The translations under genes were made by a program, and so were the position numbers. The notes under the pieces were generated by a model. It saw only the letters and a list, made by a program, of their open reading frames with translations. It was not told the origin of the DNA and made no database searches. This document shows positions 44,096-51,739 of a stretch of DNA of 64,000 nt, one piece after another. Numbering within the stretch: the stretch's first letter is position 1; each line of letters begins with the position of its first letter. The stretch is from CAYXAA01 sp964462985 (GTDB lineage Bacteria; Pseudomonadota; Alphaproteobacteria; Rhizobiales; Stappiaceae): assembly GCA_964462985.1 (NCBI GenBank), contig CAYXAA010000002.1:62001-126000 (forward strand). The letters run 5' to 3'.

Positions 44096-44530
44096 TCACT
44101 GCTGCTTTATGAGGGTATTTGCTGAGGCCGTCGCTGCCGAAACACTGTTGACGGCGAGAGACGTGTTGAAGGTGGCCCACATCACCTCGACCGCCTGCTG
44201 CAGGTTAAACACCATGCCGTCGTAGCCGGAAGGCGCGGATTCACCGCCGCCGGCGGTAGGCGCTGCTGCGCCATGCGTCGGCGCGCTTCCCGACGCACCC
44301 GGCCGCCACATGTCAACCTTGGCAAATGCCTGTTGCGCCTTATCGAGCATTCCCTCGAGCGAACGCATTCCGTCGCCAATGAGCGCGGCGGGGTCGCCGG
44401 AGCCGACTTGGCCCAGGCTCTTCTCCATCTCGGCAAGGTAGTCGAACAACCGTTGCTCGGTTGCGACCTGAACCGGCTGCGCATCTGACTGCCGACCCGG
44501 AATGTCGGCAGCAGCGGGCGTGATCTGCAT
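44096..44530 (-). CDS. sctI: T3SS inner rod / NolB-like protein SctI
   Basis: A 144-residue protein directly before sctJ, the position of nolB (nopB) in rhizobia. The C-terminal 40 residues (FNLQQAVEVMWATFNTSLAV, then NSVSAATASANTLIKQQ) resemble the inner-rod helix of SctI. The middle is Gly/Ala/Pro-rich and flexible. The ATG has TAGGAG six bases upstream. The inner rod joins the export gate to the needle base. Confidence 0.7.
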   Translation of the reverse strand: MQITPAAADIPGRQSDAQPVQVATEQRLFDYLAEMEKSLGQVGSGDPAALIGDGMRSLEGMLDKAQQAFAKVDMWRPGASGSAPTHGAAAPTAGGGESAPSGYDGMVFNLQQAVEVMWATFNTSLAVNSVSAATASANTLIKQQ

Positions 44531-44572
44531 GATCAGCTCCTACTTGAAAGCGAGCGTAGAACGCCGTTGACG

Positions 44573-44755
44573 TCAGTCCATCTCTGCGCTGGATGCCTGT
44601 AGGTCGTCGAGTTTCGTCGCGCTCTCCTGCGGCACCTGAGCTGCGCCGACTTTCTCAAATGCCGCCTGCATCTGCGCCTGCAGCTCGGAGTCCCTGGACT
44701 CCGATGTCGCGCCCGTACGGTTCAGATGATTCAGGTTGAGCGTGTCGACGCGCAT
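44573..44755 (-). CDS. Small T3SS-operon protein, function unknown
   Basis: A 60-residue acidic, helical protein (AQMQAAFEKVGAAQVPQESA) between sctC1 and sctI. ATG 44755 has GGGAG seven bases upstream. A GTG at 44773 that overlaps the sctC1 stop (GTGA) would add six residues. No family was recognised. Size, helical C-terminal half and position would allow an early substrate, needle-related protein or small chaperone, but none is shown. Confidence 0.6.
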   Translation of the reverse strand: MRVDTLNLNHLNRTGATSESRDSELQAQMQAAFEKVGAAQVPQESATKLDDLQASSAEMD

Positions 44756-44769
44756 TGGATCACTCCCAT

Positions 44770-45408
44770 TCACGGTTGACTGGCTGCTGGAACGGTTTGG
44801 GCCGTGGCGCTACGGCCACGAAAGACACGCACGGCGGCCGCATCCTGCGCTCCTTCGGTAAGGCGGGAATTGGCCGGTCCGGTCAGGATGCCGAGCGTGC
44901 CCTTGACGAGGTCGACATAAGCTGGTGGTCCCGATACCGAGACCAAGTTTCCACCCGCCGGTGCTTGGACGGGGAAACGCGGATCGGTAACGTCCAGGGA
45001 GGCTAGACGCGCGGCGAGATCTTCAGCATCGCGCCCTTCGATCTTCAGCACCTCCGTACGCATTTCCGATTCGGCTGACACATGGATCACCGAGCCGTCA
45101 AAGAACCAGACAAGCCCATAGCGATTGCAAACCCATTCGAGAAAATCCTTGGCAGTGCCGAGCGGCATGCCTGCCGTCAGCCGACCTCTGACCTTAGGAC
45201 TGACCCTGACAGGGGTGCCGATGTTGCGGCCGAGTTCGACGAGCGCATCGCTGACCGACTGGTCGACCGTGATGTACTTGTAGGTTCCTGCCGGCCACTG
45301 CAGCTCGGCCGCCATGACCACAGGCCCGCAAACACAGAGCGCGACGGCCAAAGCAAAACCGCCCGCGCCCCGGGAAGCGCATTTAGACCTCTCGCCCGTC
45401 TCCGCCAT
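44770..45408 (-). CDS. sctC1: T3SS secretin N-terminal part SctC1 (RhcC1/NolW-like)
   Basis: A 212-residue exported protein with a signal peptide (GFALAVALCVCGPVVMAAEL) and N0/N1-type secretin domains: YITVDQSVSDALVELGRNIG, then VRVSPKVRGRLTAGMPLG and DFLEWVCNRYGLVWFFDG. The gate-forming C-domain is absent. In rhizobial T3SSs the secretin is split into RhcC1 and RhcC2, and this is the first part; the second is encoded at 51740. It leads the leftward operon and so lies in the same transcript as the inner parts. Confidence 0.87.
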   Translation of the reverse strand: MAETGERSKCASRGAGGFALAVALCVCGPVVMAAELQWPAGTYKYITVDQSVSDALVELGRNIGTPVRVSPKVRGRLTAGMPLGTAKDFLEWVCNRYGLVWFFDGSVIHVSAESEMRTEVLKIEGRDAEDLAARLASLDVTDPRFPVQAPAGGNLVSVSGPPAYVDLVKGTLGILTGPANSRLTEGAQDAAAVRVFRGRSATAQTVPAASQP

Positions 45409-45521
45409 CTGCCACCACTCTCGTCTACCGAGGCGCCGGCCTGCGTATCCCCGATCAACGCGAAGCTAGCACGCCCCCTCAGGGAATGAAAGTCCGCTTG
45501 GAACGCATATCTTCAATCCGA

Positions 45522-45530
45522 TCCATTTGT
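45522..45530 (-). promoter_or_regulatory. ACAAATGGA element upstream of sctC1
   Basis: On the minus strand ACAAATGGA lies 114 bases before the sctC1 start. The core CAAATGGA also occurs upstream of the rightward T3SS operon (twice) and of the giant-protein gene, each time in the direction of transcription. Confidence 0.4.
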
Positions 45531-45585
45531 TGCATCGCCAACTAAGGAAGCTATTCTCACGCTTGCACCGACGGAGAATTGGCTG

Positions 45586-46275
45586 ATGACACCAGGATCG
45601 GCTGCAACGTTGACCCGTTGCCTCACTTGCATGACCGGCTGGCGACACATCGTCGTCCCCGGGTTGGCGATGATGCTCAGCGCCGTTTCAGTTGAGGTGC
45701 AGGCACAGCCGAACGGCGGTTACGATCCGAGGACGTGGCACTACGATGCGGTTGCCGGCATGGTGATCCCGCCCTCGGCCAACGACGGAGCGAGCGACTA
45801 TGCCCCGCCGCCGCACTGGACACCGATTCCCCGCGTCCGCGTCCGTTTCCATGAGGCACAGCCCGCGGGCTCGATTGTCATAGATACCGGCGAACGGCGG
45901 CTCTATTACGTGCTGGGCGATGGCACCGCCCTCCGCTATGCGGTTGGCGTCGGACGCGAGGGTTTCGCTTGGTCGGGTCGCGATCGGATCTCCGCCAAGC
46001 GGATATGGCCTGACTGGCGCCCACCCGTGGAGATGATCCGGCGCGAGGCCGCACGCGGAAACGCCCTGCCGGCCTATGTTAGCGGCGGGCCGCACAACCC
46101 CCTCGGCGCGCGCGCCCTTTACATCGGGTCGACCCTTTACCGGATTCACGGGACGAACCAGCCCTGGACGGTCGGCACGGCCACCTCGTCCGGCTGCATC
46201 CGTATGACGAACGAAGATGTCATCGACCTGTTCGAGAGGGTGCAGATCGGCGCGCAGGTGATCGTACGGCACTGA
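45586..46275 (+). CDS. L,D-transpeptidase (YkuD) family protein
   Basis: Periplasmic enzyme of 229 residues with a signal peptide (VPGLAMMLSAVSVEVQAQ). The YkuD catalytic motif HGTNQPWTVG followed by SSGCIRM, with the nucleophile Cys, is complete, and IVIDTGERRLYYV starts the domain. It would cross-link peptidoglycan or attach proteins to it. It stands between the two halves of the T3SS locus, divergent from sctC1, and could open or repair the wall around the secretion channel (inference). A GGAG site precedes the ATG. Confidence 0.9.
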   Translation: MTPGSAATLTRCLTCMTGWRHIVVPGLAMMLSAVSVEVQAQPNGGYDPRTWHYDAVAGMVIPPSANDGASDYAPPPHWTPIPRVRVRFHEAQPAGSIVIDTGERRLYYVLGDGTALRYAVGVGREGFAWSGRDRISAKRIWPDWRPPVEMIRREAARGNALPAYVSGGPHNPLGARALYIGSTLYRIHGTNQPWTVGTATSSGCIRMTNEDVIDLFERVQIGAQVIVRH

Positions 46276-46329
46276 AACGAACGGCTCGCGTCGCTGGGCC
46301 GCCCACCAATTCTCACCTGCGGGACCCGC

Positions 46330-47199
46330 TTATGCCGATTTCCAGAAGACGCCAAGCTGCGCGAGCTGCTCTTCCGTACCCTTTCGGAGGCTTTCGACGT
46401 CCACTCCGGACCTTGCCACCACGAGGGCGGCCAGCATTTCCGTCGCTGCCATGGCCGGTACGATGCTCTGCGCGAAGGTTTGCGAACTTGCCGTCACAAT
46501 GACGCTCGCGCGTGCCAGACGGGCGAGGGGCGAGACTTTGCTGTCGGTAACGGCGACAACTGTCATGCCCCGCTTTGCAGCAAGTTGCGCGATCTCGACA
46601 GTTGCTCGGCAATAGGGGACAAGGCCGACCGCAAGGAGTGCGTCACCCGCTTCAGCCTGCCGGAGCGTCTCCGGGCCGCAATGGCCAGGACCTTCGAGCA
46701 GCGTCGCACGCATGCCCAACAATGACAGAGTGTATGAAAAGTGGTGGGCAACCACGTATTCCGTCCGCAAGCCCACAGCAAAGATCTGCCCCGCTGCAAC
46801 AAGACTGTCGGCGGCGGCGGTCAGCTGCTCGGCGCTGGAATACTCGCCGATCCGCGCAACCTGAGCAGCGAGCGAATCAGCTGAACGCCCCACAATGGAG
46901 AGCGCGCTGCCATCGTCGCCAGACCAAGCGGTTGCGTCCTCGCGCGCTGCCGTTCGCGCAGGGTCGCGCAGCGCCTGCGCGTAGAGCGCACGCAATTCCT
47001 CGTAACTCTCGAAACCGAGTGAACGCGCCAACCGCATCATGGTGCTGTGCGACACCCCTGCCTGCTGGCTCTGCTCCCGCATCGACATGAGTGCCACGTC
47101 TTCGGGATGTTCCAGCACATAGCGCGCTGCCACCTGCAACCGTGGTGGCATCGTCTCGAACTTCTCAATCAACAATTCGGCCAATGGGCCCGCTTCCAT
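46330..47199 (-). CDS. MurR/RpiR-family transcriptional regulator
   Basis: Regulator of 289 residues with an N-terminal RpiR helix-turn-helix (SMREQSQQAGVSHSTMMRLA, then RSLGFESYEEL) and a C-terminal SIS sugar-isomerase-like domain (FAVGLRTEYVVAHHFSY, GDALLAVGLVPYCRATVEIA, VAVTDSKVSPLARLARAS). SIS domains bind phosphosugars or amino-sugar phosphates. It faces the rightward T3SS operon across 227 bases that contain a TGGAAT/ATTCCA dyad, so it may link secretion to cell-wall sugar or nutrient status (inference). Confidence 0.92.
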   Translation of the reverse strand: MEAGPLAELLIEKFETMPPRLQVAARYVLEHPEDVALMSMREQSQQAGVSHSTMMRLARSLGFESYEELRALYAQALRDPARTAAREDATAWSGDDGSALSIVGRSADSLAAQVARIGEYSSAEQLTAAADSLVAAGQIFAVGLRTEYVVAHHFSYTLSLLGMRATLLEGPGHCGPETLRQAEAGDALLAVGLVPYCRATVEIAQLAAKRGMTVVAVTDSKVSPLARLARASVIVTASSQTFAQSIVPAMAATEMLAALVVARSGVDVESLRKGTEEQLAQLGVFWKSA

Positions 47200-47283
47200 G
47201 TCATTCGCCCTCTACCCCGGCCAAGCATTGCGGTCGACCGGCCCCTTCCTGTCAAGCTTGGGTTATCGGCACCAGCGCATGTA

Positions 47284-47292
47284 ACAAATGGA
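47284..47292 (+). promoter_or_regulatory. ACAAATGGA element upstream of the rightward T3SS operon (copy 1)
   Basis: Plus-strand copy of the shared CAAATGGA element, 135 bases before the first gene of the rightward T3SS operon. Confidence 0.4.
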
Positions 47293-47315
47293 ATATGAAA
47301 TTCACCATGATTCCA
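47289..47315. promoter_or_regulatory. TGGAAT-N15-ATTCCA inverted repeat, candidate RpiR operator
   Basis: Perfect 6-bp arms (47289-47294 and 47310-47315) lie between the divergent rpiR and T3SS genes. RpiR-family regulators commonly bind dyads near their own gene. The arms overlap the CAAATGGA copies. Confidence 0.4.
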
Positions 47316-47321
47316 AATGGA
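47313..47321 (+). promoter_or_regulatory. CCAAATGGA element upstream of the rightward T3SS operon (copy 2)
   Basis: Second plus-strand copy of the shared element, about 106 bases before the first gene; identical over ten bases (TCCAAATGGA) to the copy upstream of the giant-protein gene. Confidence 0.4.
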
Positions 47322-47353
47322 CTTCCTGTCGCGATTTCGTTACCTTTCTCCCG

Positions 47354-47383
47354 AGGCTTGCGGGTGCATGTGGCCGCAAGCCT
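47354..47383 (+). promoter_or_regulatory. Hairpin in the leader of the rightward T3SS operon
   Basis: AGGCTTGCGG and CCGCAAGCCT form a perfect 10-bp stem with a 10-base loop, 43 bases before the first start codon. It may be an operator dyad or a leader structure affecting the first gene; there is no T-tract. Confidence 0.45.
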
Positions 47384-47426
47384 TCGTCAGCTGAGCCAAC
47401 GCCAATTGAGTCAGAAGGAAAGACCC

Positions 47427-47612
47427 ATGTCGACTTCGACCACCTCGGTGACGTCCGCGTCGAATCTGTCCCCGGAGGAAAACCTCGATAAGATGATCAA
47501 GCATCAGGAGCGGATGTTCAGCCTTGAGATCGTGAAGGAAATGAACCGCTCCGAACACGACATGAGAATGAGCCAGGCTCGGGCCATGGGAGATTCGGCT
47601 CAGAAGGCCTGA
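47427..47612 (+). CDS. Small first protein of the T3SS operon (candidate needle subunit or early substrate)
   Basis: A 61-residue helical protein beginning with a Ser/Thr-rich stretch (MSTSTTSVTSASNLSPEENL) without a Sec signal, followed by a Met-rich amphipathic helix (DKMIKHQERMFSLEIVKEMN). ATG 47427 has AGAAGGA upstream. It is the first gene of the operon and is followed by an intercistronic hairpin, a pattern expected for a protein made in larger amounts than SctD. SctF needle subunits are 60-85 residues, but I do not see their usual C-terminal motif, so the identity is open. Confidence 0.6.
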   Translation: MSTSTTSVTSASNLSPEENLDKMIKHQERMFSLEIVKEMNRSEHDMRMSQARAMGDSAQKA

Positions 47613-47614
47613 CC

Positions 47615-47722
47615 ATGCCTCGTTCGCGTCGCACGCCGCCGGACGTCCTCCGGCGGCGCGGCTCGCGGCCCGAGCTTTCTTGCTGGCTCGCCGACGCAGC
47701 TGCGCTCCGCCATCGGAGGTGA
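47615..47722 (+). CDS. Possible 35-codon ORF between the small protein and sctD
   Basis: ATG at 47615 opens a 35-residue Arg-rich frame ending just before the sctD ribosome site. It has no good ribosome site of its own and contains the GC hairpin listed next, so it may only be a by-product of that structure. Confidence 0.2.
   Translation: MPRSRRTPPDVLRRRGSRPELSCWLADAAALRHRR
47634..47658 (+). promoter_or_regulatory. Intercistronic GC hairpin before sctD
   Basis: CGCCGCCGGA (47634-47643) and TCCGGCGGCG (47649-47658) form a perfect 10-bp stem with a 5-base loop. It lies in the 116-base gap after the small first gene. It could protect the upstream mRNA or partially stop transcription, lowering expression of sctD and later genes. 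There is no T-tract. Confidence 0.55.
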
Positions 47723-47728
47723 AGCGAG

Positions 47729-48760
47729 ATGTCCACGACTGTCATTGGCCGGGGCCTCGACACAGCGCTCAGGCCGTTCCTGCGATATCGTAGGAGTCTT
47801 GAACCGGGGACCGACGGCACGAATCAGGCCGGCGAGCGAAAGGCCGGGGACCGCGTCGTGCTCGAAGTGACGCAAGGCGCTCACAGTGGTGCCAAACTCG
47901 ATCTCGACAATGCCGCCTACACGATAGGATCCAGCACGGAAGCCGACATCGTCCTGCGCGATCCCGGCCTTGCTAAAGTCCATGTGCGGCTGCGCCGCAC
48001 GGGTCGGCGCGTCGAACTTGAGGCCCTCGGCGGAGAATTGACGCTCGGCGGCGGAAAGACCATTCCACAAGGTGTGGGACGGCGCTGTTCCCTGCCCGTT
48101 GAGATCCACGCGGGTGAAGCGCAAATAAGATTGACGCGCGTTGCGCGCGTCAATCCGTCAAGTGCCTTCCCAAGAACGGTGGTCTTCGCGATTGGCGCGA
48201 TCGGCGCCATTCTCGCATTGCCGATCGCCTTGTCGATTGCATCCTATGCGCTGTTGTCGACTGACGAGTCCGCGCAGCAGTCGGCGAAGGTAACGTGGAC
48301 CGCAGCCAACGCAGATCGCAGCCTGACGTCTCCGCACGCCGGCGTACAATCGACAGAACGGCCGGACGCAGCTGCAGCCGGTGAAGCTCTCCGGGCTCAG
48401 CTCACGACGTCTGGTCTCGACACGCTCCAGGTGGAGGCCGGTCCGGGGCACCTCGCCGTCAGCGGAAGCCTGTCTCCGCACCAGGACGATGCTTGGCGGA
48501 AAGTACTGGCGTGGTTCGATCGGACCTACGGTGGTAGCGTACCGCTCGAAGCGCGGGTGTCACCCGAAAAGGGCGAAAGTCCGCCGCGTCTTGCCCTGCA
48601 GGCGATCTGGTACGGCGAGCGGCCTTACATCATCACCGCCGACGGTGGCCGCTATTACGAAGGCGCGTTCGTCGGGGACGGCTGGTCCGTCAAGGACATT
48701 GGTGAGGAGCGGATTCTGCTGGCCAAGGGCGGCGTCTCCGTTACGCTGACCTATCGATGA
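47729..48760 (+). CDS. sctD: T3SS inner-membrane ring protein SctD
   Basis: Bitopic ring protein of 343 residues. An N-terminal cytoplasmic FHA domain (about 40-130; YTIGSSTEADIVLRDPGLAK then VHVRL) contacts the sorting platform. One span follows at about 152-175 (VFAIGAIGAILALPIALSIA), then a periplasmic domain with BON-like ring-building units (LRAQLTTSGLDTLQVEAGPG, GHLAVSGSLSPHQDDAWRKV). The ATG has GGAGGTG upstream. It overlaps the next gene by four bases. Confidence 0.9.
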   Translation: MSTTVIGRGLDTALRPFLRYRRSLEPGTDGTNQAGERKAGDRVVLEVTQGAHSGAKLDLDNAAYTIGSSTEADIVLRDPGLAKVHVRLRRTGRRVELEALGGELTLGGGKTIPQGVGRRCSLPVEIHAGEAQIRLTRVARVNPSSAFPRTVVFAIGAIGAILALPIALSIASYALLSTDESAQQSAKVTWTAANADRSLTSPHAGVQSTERPDAAAAGEALRAQLTTSGLDTLQVEAGPGHLAVSGSLSPHQDDAWRKVLAWFDRTYGGSVPLEARVSPEKGESPPRLALQAIWYGERPYIITADGGRYYEGAFVGDGWSVKDIGEERILLAKGGVSVTLTYR

Positions 48761-49188
48761 CACGTAGGCTGGACGCGGTTCGCTTCGACGCCGCGCGGCC
48801 GGTAACCGGTCGAGAACTTGCGGAGGCCGAGGCCCTTCGCGCGCCTTCCTTCGATCGGCAACGCCTCGACAGCACACGCCGAGCGGCCAATCGCGCGCGT
48901 CACACAGACGCCAATTCCCCTGCGCAGGACGCGGACGCGAGCTCCCTGCAGGCACCAGCTTCCAGCGGACAGTCGCTCGACGACGTCCTGCTCGACTTGG
49001 TGACGCCGCGCATCGACGACCCGTCTCTGCTGCGTCGCTCGGTGTCGATCCTTGAACACTGCGTGGACAATGTGCTTCCGACCCTTGAGGGTGGCGATCA
49101 GTTGCGTCACCTCGCGGCGACCCTCATCGAGGATGAGATCCAGCGTCATCGCACACTTCTCGAACGAATGCAGGGAGGCGAACGCTGA
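48757..49188 (+). CDS. Unknown T3SS-operon protein
   Basis: A 143-residue protein with a polar, probably disordered N-terminal half rich in Arg, Asp and Ser and a helical C-terminal half (DDVLLDLVTPRIDDPSLLRR, then LEHCVDNVLPTLEG). There is no signal peptide or membrane span. Its ATGA start overlaps the sctD stop, so it is firmly in the operon. No family was recognised. By position between sctD and the TPR gene it could be a chaperone partner or a regulator; this is only inferred from location. Confidence 0.7.
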   Translation: MTRRLDAVRFDAARPVTGRELAEAEALRAPSFDRQRLDSTRRAANRARHTDANSPAQDADASSLQAPASSGQSLDDVLLDLVTPRIDDPSLLRRSVSILEHCVDNVLPTLEGGDQLRHLAATLIEDEIQRHRTLLERMQGGER

Positions 49189-49193
49189 GCACC

Positions 49194-49526
49194 GTGTATG
49201 ACGCGGCGCAACTGCTGCACATCCTCGGCTTCCTCTATGGCTCCCACGGTCAGGCGAAGCGGGGCGCGGCCTATTTGTTGATAGCCGCCCAGCTATCGCC
49301 GGCCAACCCGGGTCTGCTGCGAACCCTTGCACACCTCCTCACCCTTGATGGTCAGGCGGACAAGGCGCTCGCGACGATCGCCCATCTTGAGAGGCTGGAC
49401 GGCAGAGAAGAGCCTGGGCTCCTCCTCCTGAAGAGTCGAGCTCTCAGCGCCGCGGGACGCAGAGCCGAAGCACGTCGCACCTTCCAGGACTTTCTCGCCC
49501 AGCGTGGATCCCGCCAGCATGTCTGA
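49194..49526 (+). CDS. TPR protein of the T3SS operon (y4yS/SctG-like)
   Basis: A 110-residue protein made of about three tetratricopeptide-like helical pairs (RGAAYLLIAAQLSPANPGLL, KALATIAHLERLDGREEPGL, ALSAAGRRAEARRTFQDFLA). Small TPR proteins at this place, just before sctV, are found in rhizobia (y4yS) and resemble needle chaperones of the SctG/SctE type. Start is GTG at 49194, five bases after the previous stop. It overlaps the sctV start. If it is a needle chaperone, the 61-residue protein is the likeliest client (inference). Confidence 0.75.
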   Translation: MYDAAQLLHILGFLYGSHGQAKRGAAYLLIAAQLSPANPGLLRTLAHLLTLDGQADKALATIAHLERLDGREEPGLLLLKSRALSAAGRRAEARRTFQDFLAQRGSRQHV

Positions 49527-51684
49527 TCGCATCCTGCAGTTTCTCGCCGGAACGGCGCGCCGCAGCGACCTCGCCATCGCCCTGATGATGCTCGTCGCCG
49601 TCGTCATGATGCTCGTTCCGTTGCCCACCACGCTGGTCGACGTTCTTATCGTCGCCAATATCACCATGAGCATCCTCATCCTGCTCGCGGCGATCTACAT
49701 CGTACACCCGCTTGAACTGTCCTCTCTGCCATCGCTCATCCTGATTGCCACCCTATTCCGCCTGGCGATCACCATCACGACCACGCGTCTCATCCTGCTC
49801 CAGGCGGATGCCGGCACCCTCGTGACCGCCTTCGGCGATTTCGTTGTGGGCGGCAGCATTGTCGTCGGCCTCGTGGTCTTCCTCATCATCACGATCGCTC
49901 AGTTCGTCGTGATTGCCAAAGGTGCAGAGCGAGTGGCGGAGGTCGCCGCACGTTTCGTACTGGATGCCCTGCCCGGCAAGCAGATGAGCATCGATGCGGA
50001 GCTGCGCAACGGCGACATCGATCAGGCGGAAGCGCGCCGGCTGCGGCGCCAGCTTGAGCGCGAAAGCCAGCTGTTCGGCGCCATGGACGGCGCCATGAAA
50101 TTCGTCAAGGGCGACGTGATTGCCGGCATTGTCATCATTCTCGTCAACCTGATCGGCGGCTTCGCCGTTGGAACGCTGCAGCACGGTATGTCGCTCAGCC
50201 AGGCGGCGGCGCGCTACTCGCTTCTCACGGTCGGCGACGGCCTTGTCGCACAGATTCCCGCGCTCATGGTGTCCGTCGCGGCAGGAACAGTGATCACACG
50301 TGTGGCGGGGACAGAAGGTCACGGCGACCTGGGCCGCCAGATCACCACCCAGCTCGGGCGCGATCCGAGGGTGATGGCTCTTGCCGCTGCCATCGTGGCC
50401 GGACTCGGCCTCGTTCCGGGTTTTCCGTCCGTCGTCTTTCTGGCCTTCGGCGCCGCGCTCGCTGCCGCGGCCTTTGGACTTCATCGCAGCAGGACGCGGG
50501 ACGAAGAGGGCGAGAACGAAATTCCAGACGCCTCCCCAGAACAACCGTCCGGAGCTGCTGCCCTTCCAGCAGATGCAAGCGGCCGAACGGCCGTGTTGTC
50601 ACAGCGCGTGCAGGTGCGGCTCGGTCAAGGGCTTGCCGAAGGCCCGGAGACCGACGTCGGCCAGCGGATGGAGCGGATTCGCCGTCACCTCCAAGACGAC
50701 CTAGGCGTTGATATTCCGCCGATCGGCATCGTTGTGGACGAGACGCTCGACCTGCGCCGTCTTCGCGTCGACCTCGATGGTGCACCAATCCTGGACCGCG
50801 ACATACCGGCGGGCTGCCTGCTCATAACCCAAGATTGCGCACATCTCGACCTCCTGGGCATCGCCTACAGAGAAGGTGCCGCTGTCGCCGCCCAGCGGAA
50901 AGGGCTCTGGGTAGAGGACCATCACGCAGACGCTTTGGCGCAGGCAGGTCTTACCTTCCATACCGCCGTCGATGTCATTGATCTTTGGAGTGCGGAGGTG
51001 CTCCGCCTCTACGCCGGACATTTCATGGGTTTGCCGGAGACCCGCCGCCTTCTGTCGCAAGCGGAGGCCGAGAACGCGGAACTAGCCAAACAAGCGCAGG
51101 AGGTCGTCCCGGCCCATCGGATCGCTGAGGTCCTTCGCAGGCTGGTCGCAGAGGACGTGCCGGTCCGCAACCTCCGACTCATCCTGGAAGCGCTGATCGA
51201 ATGGGGTGAGCGCGAGAAGGACCCGGTCCTCCTGGCGGAGCACGTCCGGGCGGCCTTGAAGCGCCAGATCAGTTTCCGTGTGGCCGATCGCAACCACATC
51301 ATCGCGGCCTACGTACTGCAGCCGTCCGCCGAGGACATGTTACGCAGCGCGGTGCAAGCGACATCGTCAGGGGTCTTCATAAATGTTTCGGACGAAGAGG
51401 CCCGGGCGATTGCACGCCAGATCGAACAGGCCCCCGCCGGCCCCGCCGCAGACACGCCACCCGTTGTGCTGGCCGCGGCGGACGTACGCCGTCATGTTCG
51501 CAGTCTCCTGCTGCACACCGGCGTCCACTTACCGGTTCTCTCGTATCAGGACATCGCTCCAGAGTTCAACGTCCAGCCGCTGGCCACAATCACGGCCCTG
51601 CAGGATCGGCAGAAACCACGACGTCCCACTGCTCCGGCTCTTCCCGCGGCCGGCAATTCGACACAGCCGAGGATGACCTCATGA
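49519..51684 (+). CDS. sctV: T3SS export gate protein SctV (RhcV)
   Basis: Nonameric inner-membrane export gate of 721 residues, FlhA homologue. The N-terminal half has about eight spans, with the FHIPEP-region signature near residues 135-160 (FVVIAKGAERVAEVAARFVL, then DALPGKQMSID). The C-terminal cytoplasmic ring (about 370-721) binds substrates and chaperones (VDETLDLRRLRVDLDGAPIL and LRLILEALIEWGEREKDPVL). ATG 49519 is preferred to GTG 49504. The sequence looks complete. Confidence 0.95.
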   Translation: MSDRILQFLAGTARRSDLAIALMMLVAVVMMLVPLPTTLVDVLIVANITMSILILLAAIYIVHPLELSSLPSLILIATLFRLAITITTTRLILLQADAGTLVTAFGDFVVGGSIVVGLVVFLIITIAQFVVIAKGAERVAEVAARFVLDALPGKQMSIDAELRNGDIDQAEARRLRRQLERESQLFGAMDGAMKFVKGDVIAGIVIILVNLIGGFAVGTLQHGMSLSQAAARYSLLTVGDGLVAQIPALMVSVAAGTVITRVAGTEGHGDLGRQITTQLGRDPRVMALAAAIVAGLGLVPGFPSVVFLAFGAALAAAAFGLHRSRTRDEEGENEIPDASPEQPSGAAALPADASGRTAVLSQRVQVRLGQGLAEGPETDVGQRMERIRRHLQDDLGVDIPPIGIVVDETLDLRRLRVDLDGAPILDRDIPAGCLLITQDCAHLDLLGIAYREGAAVAAQRKGLWVEDHHADALAQAGLTFHTAVDVIDLWSAEVLRLYAGHFMGLPETRRLLSQAEAENAELAKQAQEVVPAHRIAEVLRRLVAEDVPVRNLRLILEALIEWGEREKDPVLLAEHVRAALKRQISFRVADRNHIIAAYVLQPSAEDMLRSAVQATSSGVFINVSDEEARAIARQIEQAPAGPAADTPPVVLAAADVRRHVRSLLLHTGVHLPVLSYQDIAPEFNVQPLATITALQDRQKPRRPTAPALPAAGNSTQPRMTS

Positions 51685-51739
51685 AACGAACTTTTGTCGG
51701 CCGGAGACGGCGTATTCCCATGGGCTGAAGAGGAAACGG

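Noticed and set aside
47384..47410. GTCAGCTGAGCC sequence resembling the start of a rhizobial tts box
   Set aside because: Only the first few bases fit; the later AAAGCT and C-rich parts of the tts box are missing and no TtsI gene is present.
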